A stretch of 64,000 bases of DNA. It comes from Styela clava. Its lineage: Eukaryota; Chordata; Ascidiacea; Stolidobranchia; Styelidae. The notes below the pieces were generated by a model. The model worked only from the letters and a program-made list of their open reading frames with translations. It did not search any database and was not told where the DNA came from. How positions within the stretch are numbered: the stretch's first letter is position 1; each line of letters opens with the position of its first letter. The position numbers and the translations under genes are program-made. The DNA is taken from the NCBI RefSeq assembly GCF_964204865.1, contig NC_135259.1, positions 8,876,974-8,940,973 of the forward strand, in the 5' to 3' direction. Of the stretch, positions 51,448 to 63,179 are shown piece by piece.

Positions 51448-51803
51448 CAGACACAAAGTAGACCTATAGATTGTTGTTGTTCTGTTGTTGTTAGTATTCT
51501 TCATGTTATTGTTATCGTGGTTGTAAAAAAAAAAAATTTTGCTTCTGCTGGACCAATAGCTTTGACATTTTAAGTAATTAAAGATTGTTGATGTTGCTAA
51601 AAGGCTATTATTTCTATATCTCTGAAAAAACTTCGTGGGCAGTACGGAACATGTTTTTCACTTTAAATTTTTGTGTGAAATACCGTGCCGTGGTTCCGGG
51701 TTCGCATTTCAGAGATCTCGTGGTCAGATTACCGATAGTGTATATGATTTGATAATACTTCGTTTTAAAACTCGTGCTCATATGTTTGAGCATCGCTTTT
51801 TTG
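51448..51803 (+). repeat. unclassified repeat, copy R7, without the CRE palindrome
   Basis: Same position relative to copy D as R2, R4 and R6 have to copies A, B and C (TTGTTGTTCTGTTGTTG at left, TTGAGCATCGCTTTTTTG at right). The segment that holds GATGACGTCATC in the others is deleted or changed here (GTGTGAAATACCGTGCC). Confidence 0.6.
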
Positions 51804-52507
51804 ATATTTTGAAATTCTTGTTCGTTTGAGTGAGATGGAAAAACTTCATGGTTACACAGATAAAATTACTCGGGTGTTTCATGAGGACCCCAAATTATTT
51901 GTCGTATACGACATACTTTATAAATATCATTGCAGTTTCCACAAAATTTTAACTTCATATTCAGATTGCGGGTGACTCAAGTTTTCACTTTGGGGCCGCA
52001 GGCAAAGTGACTTGCAATACTTAAGTCTCGTTTAGATCAAATGAATATCAATTTAGAAACAGCTTTACTTCGCAATAAATATATATAAAACTTATATTAT
52101 CTATATAAATAATGCATTAATTTCACTAGAGTCAGAAATGAAAGTGTTTCGGAAATAAAAAAAAAAAACTTCAGTTTCATTTTTATTCAAAATGTTTTAT
52201 AAAAAACGTTAGATGAGAGCACCAAGATGATGATTGCATAATGACTGATATAGAATTTTGAATTGAAAAATTTAGCAATGGTAAATAAGAATGTCTTACG
52301 TATAATCTATTTGTCCCAAATATAAAAATGCCCATCAGATTATATATTATGCAGTGATCAGCTGAGATGCTACCGCCGATAGATGAGTTACATAAACAGC
52401 AAAAAATTTCAAAAATTTCTGCAACTATCTATGTTTTGGCATCTTTGGTTTATTGTGATTTGTTTGCCGGTGAAACTTTATATTATTGTTGTAGTGTTTT
52501 CGCAACC

Positions 52508-55474
52508 ATGTCCACTTCCACAGTATTCTGTTTTTTCTGTTTGACGACGATTTATTCCATCGATGGCCCGATTTGCTATGATTGGGGAGATGAAGTTACG
52601 GCCTGCTCTAGAATGAGGCCCAAGATATACGACGAGATGACGGAAATCGCCGACAAAGAATATTTCCGTGTTGTACCGAATTCCAAGACTTTTTATCCGG
52701 GTGGAAAGTTATATAGTAGGTTCAATAGTTTTTCAATATTTTTTCTATTCTTTGAAGTTTTTCAAAAATTTTATTTTGCGGTAGAAGCTATTCTAATATG
52801 ATTTTTTATGGTATACTCGTACTTCATCACTAATAGAATTTTTCAATGCATAACAGTTTATTCGCAAATAGCACATGGCTGAAACAATGCCATCTGAGTT
52901 TCTTATCAGTGGTATTTGTTGCACTATTGAAAAACACCTTTTCTTTGTTCGTCCACACAATAATTTTGTTTTGCAATAGTGCGTATCGCCACATGTAAGC
53001 CGAGATTCAGTCAGATACTCCATGAATGTATATTTTTAAAAAATTCTATATTAATCTTTATTTTAGTTCGCGTGTTTGGGAAAAGCCAATTCTATAATGG
53101 AATCATAATGTCGGTGAGATATACTTTGCTATATTCAGTCAAATATTATACTTTGCTCATGTTTTTCTGATTTAACGAATAATTTTATGCATATAAACAC
53201 AAGATGATGTTACCCTATATAGGGAAAAAGTTTTGAGATTTACAATAATATAAAGCCGAATCATATATCGGGCTAAGTATTCGAACCTTTTTTATTGCCC
53301 GTACAAAAATGATCTTCAATATCAACAAATTGATGATATTCGATTTAGGTTGTTCATACCTCTGGCGAAGGAAAAACTGAAGGTGTTTGGAGAGAATCGC
53401 ACCAAACTAAATACAGAACATTTGGTTGCGACGGAATCCCTAATTCGGGAATTGCGGAAGCAAACGACACTAAGCACGCAATGCCGATTGAAGCAGATGT
53501 GCTGGTCTGGAAAGCTCCTAACTCGTGCGATTTCAGCAAACCCTTCTACGATTTGATGTAATGTATTTTATTTTTTTGAAATTGCTTTCAATAAACAACA
53601 CGAATGTGGTTTTATAACTCCTAATCTTATTGTCTGAGATCCGTTTTGGGTCATTAACAACAGCTGGTTGATATTGCCTCCTTCCATATTAACACTAAAA
53701 CATATTTTCAACATATATACAGGGCAACTGTCGTCAAATCACACACGGAAATTTTAACTGATTTATCAGTAAAGCTTGAATGCGTTCCAAGACCGACGAT
53801 TGAACTCGATCTTTCCTGCGGATCCGCCTTTGCGCAAGATTATACTTTGATGACATCGATGAGTACGTTGGTATATAATATATTTATTTGTGTATGATAC
53901 AAGAAATGATTGGAAAACATCATTAGCGTTTGATCATACGGCGACGTCAAATTAGGTGTTACAGTTTACTAACTTTATATTATATGTCCATCAAGTACGA
54001 CATATCTCTTAATCTCATTTTCCTTTCCAACACGGGTTGGCATGTATTTTAAATTTATGTCAGTTCTTATAAGGCAACATTTTTATGAGGATCTATACTC
54101 GACTGTGATAGCACATCCTTTTGTGGAATAGTTATTTTAGAAGAGGCAGATCAAACGTTTGTGCTTTCAAAGCAAACTATTTTTTTTACAATCATATTAC
54201 AACTGTGCAAAAATTATAGGATCATTTTACGATAAAAATAATTTGTATGGTTCTTGATGTAGACACATCATTCGAAACTGATTTTGGTGGGTGGTGGAAT
54301 GATCCGAGCGCAGCATTGAGATGGACGCGCCTGAGTGGATCGACTCCATCACCGAAAACAGGACCTTCGGCTGCACATGATGGAGGTACAAACGTATTTT
54401 ATTGTGTTTGGTATGTTGTTTTGTAAAATGTCCTAATGTAATGTGAATTCAAAACGTTTTTATTTGTTATAGGCCCCGAAGGCAGCGCCGTCTGCACCTA
54501 ATTGTTTGAAGTTTCCCACTTGCCCATAACTTTCCGTTGAGTTCCATCTGTAGATTTTTACGACTGTTTGGTTATGGTAATGAATAAATCTACATTTCAG
54601 TAAACTACGTGTATGCTGAAGCGAGTTTTCCTGCGGCAAATGGAGAAGTAGCTATTCTAAATAGTCCTCCTGGATTACGCGGATGCTTTTGCATAAGGTA
54701 AACTACGTTTATATTCTCAAAGAATATTTTTTATTTTGTTCAAACTTTTTGAGTCTGGGGATAAAGATGCAAGTTCTTTAGCCCATAAATGATGACACAG
54801 TATGACATTCTCATTTTTTTTTTCAAGAGCGTGAGCTTAAGTGTGTAAAATTTTTTATATTAAAACAGATTAAAATGTCATATGTGGAGTGGCCCAGGAG
54901 TTTACTTTGAAATTCGTGTCAATGGTAAAGAGACATGGAGGCGTACTTCCTCTGAAGATGCATGGATCAGTGGATGGCAGACTGTGAGCGACTCCGACTA
55001 TCCCCAGGTATGAACACATCAGTTCAATTTTAATTCTTTCCGCGATCGTGATCATAGCACAAAGCTATTTTGAGATTTAATTGCATTTTACGGAGTGGTA
55101 TTTTCAAAATACAAACTTAAGATTTTGCAATGAATATGTGATAAATAGAAAAACTGCGATGACTTCAACCAAATTATGAATCATAGAGTAGTTCAACTAC
55201 TTTGCATAGACGTGTCTTGAAATGCAAAAATTCTAGTCGCCGGTATTGGTTTAATGTTTCGACAATTTATCACCTGAAATCAAAATAATATGACAAATAT
55301 TACGACTGAAAAAAATTTCCCGGATATTTCATAGATATGCCTTAGTTCTTGAATCATTTCCAGGTGCAATTCATTATGCATCGTGGAACCGACTTCCGTG
55401 GTGACATTGCAGTTGACACAATTACCATCACTCCAGGAATGTGCTGGGAAGATATGAAGAGTGAAAACAACTGA
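52508..55474 (+). CDS. secreted Reeler-MAM protein, copy D (intact, 357 aa)
   Basis: Exons: 52508-52715, 53067-53113, 53349-53557, 53723-53862, 54263-54385, 54601-54697, 54869-55007, 55364-55474. Phases match copy C exactly; total 1,074 nt. The signal peptide is MSTSTVFCFFCLTTIYSIDG. The Reeler domain has the same core (FYPGGKLY, SQFYNGIIMS, TFGCDGIPNSG, LVWKAPNSC), and the MAM domain has FETDFGGWWNDP, NYVYAEASFP, KCHMWSGPGVYFEI and DFRGDIAVDT. Differences from copy C are scattered substitutions (for example WRRTSSEDAW for WRHIPSEDAW) with no frameshift, although the introns carry many indels. That is a sign of selection on the protein. The stop of copy C (Cys-TAG) is Cys-TGG here, adding WEDMKSENN to the end. 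The open frame extends upstream to ATG 52367 (MLPPIDELH), but the inner ATG gives the signal peptide. Confidence 0.85.
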
Positions 55475-55479
55475 TTCTA

Positions 55480-57395
55480 AAACTACCACGAATTTTCATA
55501 ATTTAGAATTTCATTCGATATAGAGTTACAAATATTGAACATTATATGTTAAATACCAATTGAATTTCTGAAGAACGGCATCATTGAGTTTTTATTTATT
55601 TTATTTCTAAGCATGGTAAACATCATAACGTACAGGCATAGAATTATATATTTCATATTTGCTCCAGATGTAAAAAATGAGAAAGGCAATTTGTTCGAAA
55701 ATACAATAATACGGGCACAATGTCATTATTAAATAATAAATTATTGTGGATAGCTATTGGTTTTGATGAAGTTCTCTAGAATTCCATATGATATTAGATT
55801 CCCAAAAGAAATCTTTTACTCCGAACTCCATTTTTCTGCCTACGATATTATTGAGAGCGAATCAGAAAATCCCCCTAAATTTGAAATACTATTGAAAACA
55901 TTAAAGTTTATATATTTCAACACCCCTAATCAACAGTAGTACTTAACAAACGACATGTGACAAAATAGGTAATCAAGTAATAATTCCAATTTATCGAGCC
56001 ACAATAAAACAACCAACACAGGCGATAAGATTTAGTTACAGTTGTTTGTAAACATCATACTGTATTAGAGAATTCTCGAGGTAGTAAATTTATAACAGCG
56101 TGGGCACAGGACTCCGTGTCGTTTGGGTAATGGGCAGGTATCCAAAAAACGATTGTGGGATTTGAGGCATTGTTTTGAATTAGGGGGGATATCTGATTGA
56201 TGCGTTCGGAAATATTCGGAATAAGTTTGAAGATAAAAAGAGTTCACCCATCTCACCCGACGCTGGAAATGGTAAGATATCACCGTGTATCCTATTAGAA
56301 TATTTCTTTACGCTTAGGATAGTAGAGAACATTTTGTTATTGAATGAAATGTGAGGTATTTTCATTTATCTGGTAAAGACGTCAAATTTCATGATTAGTT
56401 CATTTTTAGAAGATCTTGGTCTTTAATTGAAAACATGTAAAAATCCAGCGAACGCGAAAATTTTGATTTTATCTTGTTTGTGGAGTATGGATAAAAATTA
56501 TTCCTGCTCTCTGAGACAACGCCAAGTGGAGTATCCACGAATATTGGTTGCCAACTGTCACAACAATTATCGTTCTATTAAGAACGAATCAACTCCCTAA
56601 AGAGCAAACCCGACGTCAAAATAAAAAGAACTCAATGTATAGAAGCAAATTATATCTTGAATAGAAATCCAACAGTTCTTAACCAAACAATATTATTTTA
56701 TACCTAATGGGAATTCTCTATTTATACTTGACTCTGACCTTTTTTAGAAGTCCTCATCAACTTATCCTTCGTATTCAAATGTCGCCGAAAAAATTCTTTT
56801 GTTTGAATCGAAGTCTTCTTTAGAGACGACCTTCAACAATAAAGAGGATATCGTTTATCGTATGTAATAAAGATTGCAGCATAAACTAATATACATAATT
56901 GATTTGTCAGAAGCCATACACTCAACGCAGTGCTTTGTACCGCCTTATCCGACTTTGTAGCATCAAGATTAATATATACTATAAAGGGATACATACCAAA
57001 ATAGAATACCACGTGACAGCAAATGTACTCTCTTCTATGACACTCAAAATATTTTGTTCAAACTCGGAAATAGTTGATGTCATAACACACCATTTGATAT
57101 GAATTAAACCGAATTGGAATAAATAATGGTCGAAAATGTCGCATTTCTGAATATTTGTGGTCCTTGATGTAAAACTAAACTAAACTCATTTCATCGTTAT
57201 TTGAGCAAAGCCTTTTCTGTACACAGAAAAATACACAACCTTTTCGTCAGAGACGGTGTCAACATCAACTTTACGACTTAGCAATGGTGTTCTGAATCCA
57301 AAACTGGCATGTGACTTCAGCTTCGCCGATCGCTCTTCTTCATTTTCCAACTTTGTTGAAAATTTCGACGAAGAGAGTACATACGAAAGAAGGGT
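55480..57395. other. intergenic, nothing recognised
   Basis: AT-rich sequence between Reeler-MAM copy D and the cyclin gene. No repeat with defined ends and no coding exon was recognised on either strand. An open stretch without ATG at about 57205-57396 continues in frame into the first cyclin exon and might be additional cyclin coding sequence or 5' UTR. Confidence 0.5.
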
Positions 57396-57396
57396 G

Positions 57397-60300
57397 ATGA
57401 CTGGCACGATAAATGTTAAAATTGCACGTGAGTCCGATTTACTCTGTATTAGCTCAGTTGGCGAACAAAGAGTCAATGACAATAGTTCGCGTAAATAGAA
57501 TCCCGTTTGAAAATATGACTACTTTCACAAGTGTAGCCACACAAATATATATCGCAGACTAATCCTCTCATTTCTACGAAATATCACGTATATCATTTTA
57601 AAAACGGTCGTGATCGGCTAGTGTCGTTCAATAATTTTGCAGGGTCAAATCAGCTGGAGCAGAATAACCGGGCGGCGAGAAATGCGAACGGTTTCGCAGA
57701 TGCACTTGATGAGTCGTCAGATTCTAGTCGAGAAGAGGGAGATGATGAAGAAATATCTCTGGACGATGCAAGAAAATATTCTCCGGATACTCGATCCTCA
57801 ATCGTTTGTAAAATGACAAATCGATCCCCCAACCGGTCTTCTGGATACGCCCCGTTCTATGAAGATTCGTACAGCAGTACAGATCAGGATGAAGTCGTTC
57901 AAGAATCGATGGTTTTTAGAAAAAAGCATCAATCTGAAGCGACTCTTCTTCAAAAATATCAAGATCGATTAAATAATAATGAAGACGAGGAAAGAGTGTC
58001 GAATTATTCCAATTCACCAGAAGAAACTGACGACAACAAGTCTCCAAACGATGACGTCTATGATTCTGATTCAAGCACGGAATTCTTGTATTGCCGAGAA
58101 AAATGCGTTCGTCATTTTGGCCCCGACAGCATTGATGACACAAACTCTAGCCACAGCGAATCGCTTCACGAGAACCAATTTTCTTCTGACAAAAGCAGTA
58201 CTAGTTGTACATCTGGATCCGAATCGAGCATTTGTGCAAATCAGTATGGATCAGTGAAACGGTCATCCAACGCCTTCAGCGACGATGACGACGACCTTCT
58301 TCGTTCACGTGAATCTTGCATAAAACGTTTCCGTAGCAACGAAGGGCTTGCTGTAACGCCACCGGACTCCGACGCAAACCTTGAATACGCCCAATACTTG
58401 TCTGGAAGTGACGATTCTCCGCTAGGTGCGTCATCTTGCACAACGGAATCGACAGTTTACTATGCCTCATCACCAATTGTAGGACAAGAAGCGGAATATG
58501 GCAACGTTGGATACCCCCTCGGACAGATTGCTAATCTACCTTTGAATTCCGACAATTCTCTAACTCATGCTCATGTTCACGGAGCCCACGCCGACCACCC
58601 CACAGCCGGAAAAGACTACGGTGTCGAAGATGACAACGTATATTACAGATCACCGGAATATCAGGGTAAATTTTTTTTTTACTTGCATGCCTACACGCAC
58701 CTTATTTTTTTATCATTTGCTTACAGAAAACCCGCTGTGTTTCAGATACAAAAGATTTTCTGGATCTTTTCCATGATCCAGACACGATACTTCCCTTTCA
58801 ACTCCATCCTATTCATACTGAAGATATGGTTCAATATTACAATTTCATGTGTGAAAAAGAATTGGTGTCGCATCCATCTCATTGTCTTCGCGGACAGCCA
58901 AATGTGAGTGCGTATTTGTTGAACGAGCATTCTAAATCGTGATCAGTGTTACATTGCCCATTTATATTTATCTATAATTTTATATTTCTCTTCCGAGTGG
59001 CTACTGCTGTATCTACCTCAGCTTATTTGAGGATTTTATCTGGACATTGTGCAAATATATGCACCAGTGTATCTTGTATAATTTACATTCTATTATTGTT
59101 TTTCCCCTTTATGTCTACAATAGATAAAGCACAGTATGAGAAGTATACTTGTCGAATGGCTCACCAAAATTTCACACCATTACAAGTTCAACGGTCAGAG
59201 TTTACATTTGACCATCAATATTCTTGACCGCTATACTGAAAGACAGAAAAGAATTTATCGTGGTCACTATCAGTTGCTTGGAGTTACTAGCTTGTTAGTT
59301 GCCACTAAACAGGTTAGTTCACGATTATTCTGTACAGTGTGCATTATAAAATATCTGAACTTAAATACTGTTTTGCACGGGAGGGAAAATGTTAGAGCAA
59401 TGTTTACGGTGATTTGAAATTTTAAAATTTGCGTATTCCATATAGTACTACGGAACTTTACAGAGCAGGCGATCGCCATATTATCATATCATATTCATCC
59501 CTACTCCTCTCAACTGCTGCCGGGCTTCGCATCGTTTGGATTAGATAAGATCCAAATTACGCAGTCCTTTCTTTGTTCAATTTCCTATTTCACGCATATA
59601 CATTCCGCCATGATGCTCTATTGCGAATCGTGGTACGTTCGGTGAGAATTAATAAGTTATGTATTGATTTAGTTATATAATTATCAAACATGTTATCGAC
59701 AAAATGAAAAGATACTTGTAAATTTGCTAGTCTTGTTTAACAATCATTCAATTCATTTTTATAGCTAGAAGTTGATATTCCACCGGTTACCACCTGCCTT
59801 ATGCTTTGTCGTAACCTGTATTCAAAAACGCAACTTCTTTCGCTCGAGCGTCACCTACTGGATATACTAGAATTTGATCTGAATGTTCCAACCGCTCACT
59901 CGTTTTTGGATTACTACGTCATATCGAGATACGAGCAAAACTCTGACAGACGGCAGATTGGGACATTCGGTGATTGGCAAGCCCAACGTTGCAAGAGTCG
60001 ACCACCGAGCTACCTAAAGTAATTTTGAGTAATATTAATAAGTTATGTCCACTGAGTTTGCATTTTAATATCACCAATTGTATCGTTGATGTAATGATAT
60101 CATTTTTCAGAAAGTTGCTCTGTATTTCACGATGCCTCTTGGACTATGGACTAGCTGATTACAACTTTTCTCAATTCATACCATCAATAGCGGCAAGGGC
60201 CGCTATGACAATTGCGGAGAATATTCTTGAGGATGCAATATCTTCAACATTTTGGCCACGACCTTACAGATATCTTGACTCGGTTGATTCCAGGTATAAA

Positions 60301-60807
60301 AGTTTGTTCTATATTATATTAATCCTCTGTATATTCACAGTAACATCAAAGCGGTTCGGTTGGTTTTTACGTTATTATATGTAATACATTATATTCCTCG
60401 AGTAGTTACGAATATTTGTGGGAGTCGATTCATATAGTTAGTTATACAGTGAATACGAATTCTCCAGAAAAATTAAATAACGATTGCTGATTCAAATCTA
60501 AGTATTCCCGGTAGGTTGGTATTAGAAATTTTAGAATTATTTTGGATGTTATGCCATCGTGCATTTTTTCTTGAGATTTATTGATGGCCTGGCGAGGAGT
60601 CAAGAGTTTTATCATCGAAGAACATCTGCTAAAACCGCCAATGATAGCAGCCAATTATTTTCACGAGGTATCAGCGAGGAAGATTTCACTGAAGAAGGAG
60701 ACATTCGTGTTTGTGTTGGTGTTCTTCGTGACGTAGTGGGTGACGACAAAATTGCACACATTCAAGAAACTCTGGATAATGTGGTAAAAAGGTACACATT
60801 TGAATAG
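57397..60807 (+). CDS. CCNO-like: cyclin O-like protein, 7 exons, about 689 aa
   Basis: Exons: 57397-57427, 57643-58665, 58746-58903, 59124-59312, 59765-60018, 60111-60293, 60576-60807; phases consistent, total 2,070 nt. Residues 1-350 are acidic, Ser/Asn-rich and probably disordered. The cyclin N-box is at about 385-510 (TEDMVQYYNFMCEKE, MRSILVEWL, then LLGVTSLLVATKQLEVDIPP and FDLNVPTAHSFLDYY). The C-box is at about 545-680 (LDYGLADYNFSQFIPSIAAR). In vertebrate cyclin O the region is strikingly similar (LLGVTSLL, CKQ-EV, GAPT--FFLEHF, SLADYAF--Y-PS), so I favour cyclin O over A or B types. Known role: CCNO promotes centriole amplification in multiciliated cells, and an oocyte role is reported. 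The start is uncertain: ATG 57397 is the first in-frame Met, but the frame is open further upstream without Met, so a further 5' exon is possible. The exon 7 acceptor (60574-60575) is weak. Confidence 0.82.
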
Positions 60808-62608
60808 ACGAATACGTGCTTTAATGGGCAAATTTAGTCTGATTAGCATGACGAGCATTTTCATTCTTCTGAGCAGAAGTTGTCCTATCAAGTGCTCATC
60901 TGCCCAGTGAGTGATTTGGACAACGTGTTCCTAATATTGTGTGATCACTGTTTTTCGACCCAAGCATTTTGCTGGGCGGTCTTTCGTAGCTATCCGTTCC
61001 ATCAGTAATGCTACGTATAACTCAAATCAATGCTGAGTTAATACACAATATTGATATGGATTAGCATCACTGATGTAGTACTTAACATATTGTGTTATTT
61101 AGCTCTATTGTTATAGTTCCTATTAAATTATCCCTTATTTTATCAAATTTATGCTTATTTTTACTGCTTCATGCGGGGGTTTAATTATCATACGAATATA
61201 TGGATTCTTGATCCTATACCCGCTACATATATAACGCCTTCTTGAAATATTGGAGTATGAAAGGTGAAAAGGGCTTAGTTTTTTTGAAACTATGATTACA
61301 TAATTCACATTTTCTAAAATGTAAATGTTGTCTAGAAGATTACTATTACTGCCTGTGCTTTTTTGTATTGAAGAGCAATTAATTTTTGTTCTGTTCTTGT
61401 GGGGTTTTATCTTCATTTTTCAGTAATATTAGTAAAATGAACGAAACGAAGAGGTTAATAACGATAATGTCTTAAGTTAAAAACGATAATGTCTTAATTT
61501 AACGATATCAATAACTCAAATTTATATTTTTGTATCTTGTTTCCTTTACTTTATTGTTTATTTATTGTATTGTATGAAATTTGTTGAAGAGATATAATGA
61601 ACGTTGCGACTTCTACGTGGAAAACACTGGCGCTATAACATCAACTTTCTGAAATCACCATTGGTTGATGTGAGGTCCTAATTCGCCTATCACTTGACCG
61701 TGGTACATTTCTTAGCAAATGAAAATATATTGATCATTTTGATTAATTGTGCCGAGCCGACTAATATCGGTTTAGTTTGGCTGTTATCCAATTATTTGTT
61801 TAAGTGTAATTGTATGTACTTATGTTCCATTCACAAATACACATTGTATTGAATTAAGTTGCAAGCTTTTGATACGTGTATACATGGTAGTCCGTATTCA
61901 GTAGTCTACATTAGCTGCTAACATTACTTGACACCAAATCCAGCCATCATGTTCCCGCCGTGTAATGCTTCAAATCAACCTACAATCTTGCTACAAATGC
62001 AAATTTAATTGGGACCAGTAAATTTGTGTATTACAGAACGGTTTTGTTATCAATATAGGATCTCAAGAGTGAAATCGCGTACGTGATGCTACGACACTAT
62101 CTGAACAGTCTTACTTGCAACTTTGCATTCCTGGTTTCTGATATATTGGGGATGTATCAACTGACCAGAAATAATGTATTTTTGTTGTTTGAGACACCTG
62201 AATTCTATCACATTTTTGGTCTTGTATGTTGTACCAGGATGTACCAAAGGATATTGTTAATCTTTCCGTGTGCGTTCAGTCATTAAATTTGCCGGAAATC
62301 TGTGACCAATGCGGCGGATAAGCGTATAGGATAATGGTATAACATCATTTTTATTTGGAAGATTTATTGAAATATCCCAGTAATGTCGCCTTTGTAGAAA
62401 ATATAGCATCTTAAATATTATTCGCATTGATATGCGGAGTGCAAAGATACCATATCAGCCGAGACGAAGCTAGGTTGACTTAACTCTCGTACGTTATATG
62501 ATTAGGTAATTCGTCCAAGTTACTTGATGTGTTGATTTCGACATCTGATTCATCCAATGTGCGAACATCCATGCGGAATGTATGATGTAACATAAACACG
62601 AAATTTGC
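60808..62608. other. intergenic, nothing recognised
   Basis: No exon, repeat or element with defined ends was recognised between the cyclin gene and the small secreted peptide gene. Open frames here (for example 61135-61416 minus, 62083-62286 plus) are short, AT-driven and lack similarity. Confidence 0.5.
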
Positions 62609-62617
62609 TTTATATAG
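62609..62617 (+). promoter_or_regulatory. TATA-box candidate for the secreted peptide gene
   Basis: TTTATATAG at 62609-62617 lies 56 bp before the ATG. A start of transcription about 30 bp downstream would leave a 5' UTR of roughly 30 nt. Confidence 0.45.
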
Positions 62618-62672
62618 AGCCGTTCTGAAATATGTGGAGAATAATTCTTTCGAAAACCTTTCCCGTAACAAA

Positions 62673-63073
62673 ATGTCTTCCACAACGTTGGCAATTGCTG
62701 TTGCAATCGTGTGTTGCATAGTCACCAAAATCTATGCTGCTCCTGTAAGGACTGAAGCAGAGCTCGATGGGTTTCACATAGGTGGTGTAGAAGATGGAAG
62801 ATTACCCTACGTGCAATTGGTTGCAATGGTCCCTCTTGCGTACGACACCCTGGAATCTGATGGTTAGTGTTTTTCTCTTTTATGTCTTTTTGTGACGTTT
62901 TTCCAAGCAAGATTCTACAATCAATAACTATAATTAGTGTGTGTCTGGAGACAATTTAAAAATTAAACTTTCTGAATTGATGTGATATAATTTTTGCTTT
63001 AGGTGAACCTGATCATGATAAGCACCCGCTTTTATTGAGACATCTCAGAAAATACTTGGCTCAAGCAATATAA
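62673..63073 (+). CDS. small secreted peptide precursor, 86 aa, unrecognised
   Basis: Two exons, 62673-62862 and 63003-63073 (GT-AG, 140-bp intron, phase 1), TAA at 63071-63073, AATAAA at 63155-63160. The first ATG (AACAAAATG) opens a clear signal peptide, MSSTTLAIAVAIVCCIVTKI, with likely cleavage after IYA. The remaining about 64 residues have no cysteine and no internal dibasic processing site. They are acidic in the middle and end with HPLLLRHLRKYLAQAI, an amphipathic basic helix. The layout (short gene, TATA box, signal peptide, helix at the end) fits a peptide hormone, neuropeptide or antimicrobial peptide precursor, but I recognise no family. Support is structural: good splice sites, signal peptide and polyadenylation signal. 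Confidence 0.65.
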
Positions 63074-63154
63074 TGAAGAAATTTGAAAAGCTTGTTCTAC
63101 GTGGTCATAAAAGTCAATATTTCATGTATTTTGTTATGGATTCTACTGGAAAAA

Positions 63155-63160
63155 AATAAA
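63155..63160 (+). terminator. polyadenylation signal AATAAA
   Basis: AATAAA 82 bp after the stop codon of the secreted peptide gene, followed by a T/G-rich stretch (TCTGTTTTC). This is a normal distance for a 3' end signal. Confidence 0.6.
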
Positions 63161-63179
63161 ATCTGTTTTCAACCAAATG

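Larger units (their letters stand above)
50470..55620 (+). repeat. tandem unit 4 (shorter) of the Reeler-MAM block
   Basis: Begins GATGATTTGAGTTCAAATAT, matching 29020 and 38570 in units 2 and 3, and ends 3' of copy D. It lacks the first 2 kb of the other units and the hAT insertions seen in them. It is clearly more diverged than units 2 and 3 are from each other. Confidence 0.75.

Noticed and set aside
59447-59642. Possible extra cyclin exon between exons 4 and 5, open in one frame and ending in a good donor (CG|GTGAGA).
   Set aside because: In the frame that follows exon 4 it has a stop, and the open frame ends in a phase that puts a stop at the start of exon 5. Direct joining of 59312 to 59765 restores the cyclin box exactly (VATKQ-LEVDIPP).
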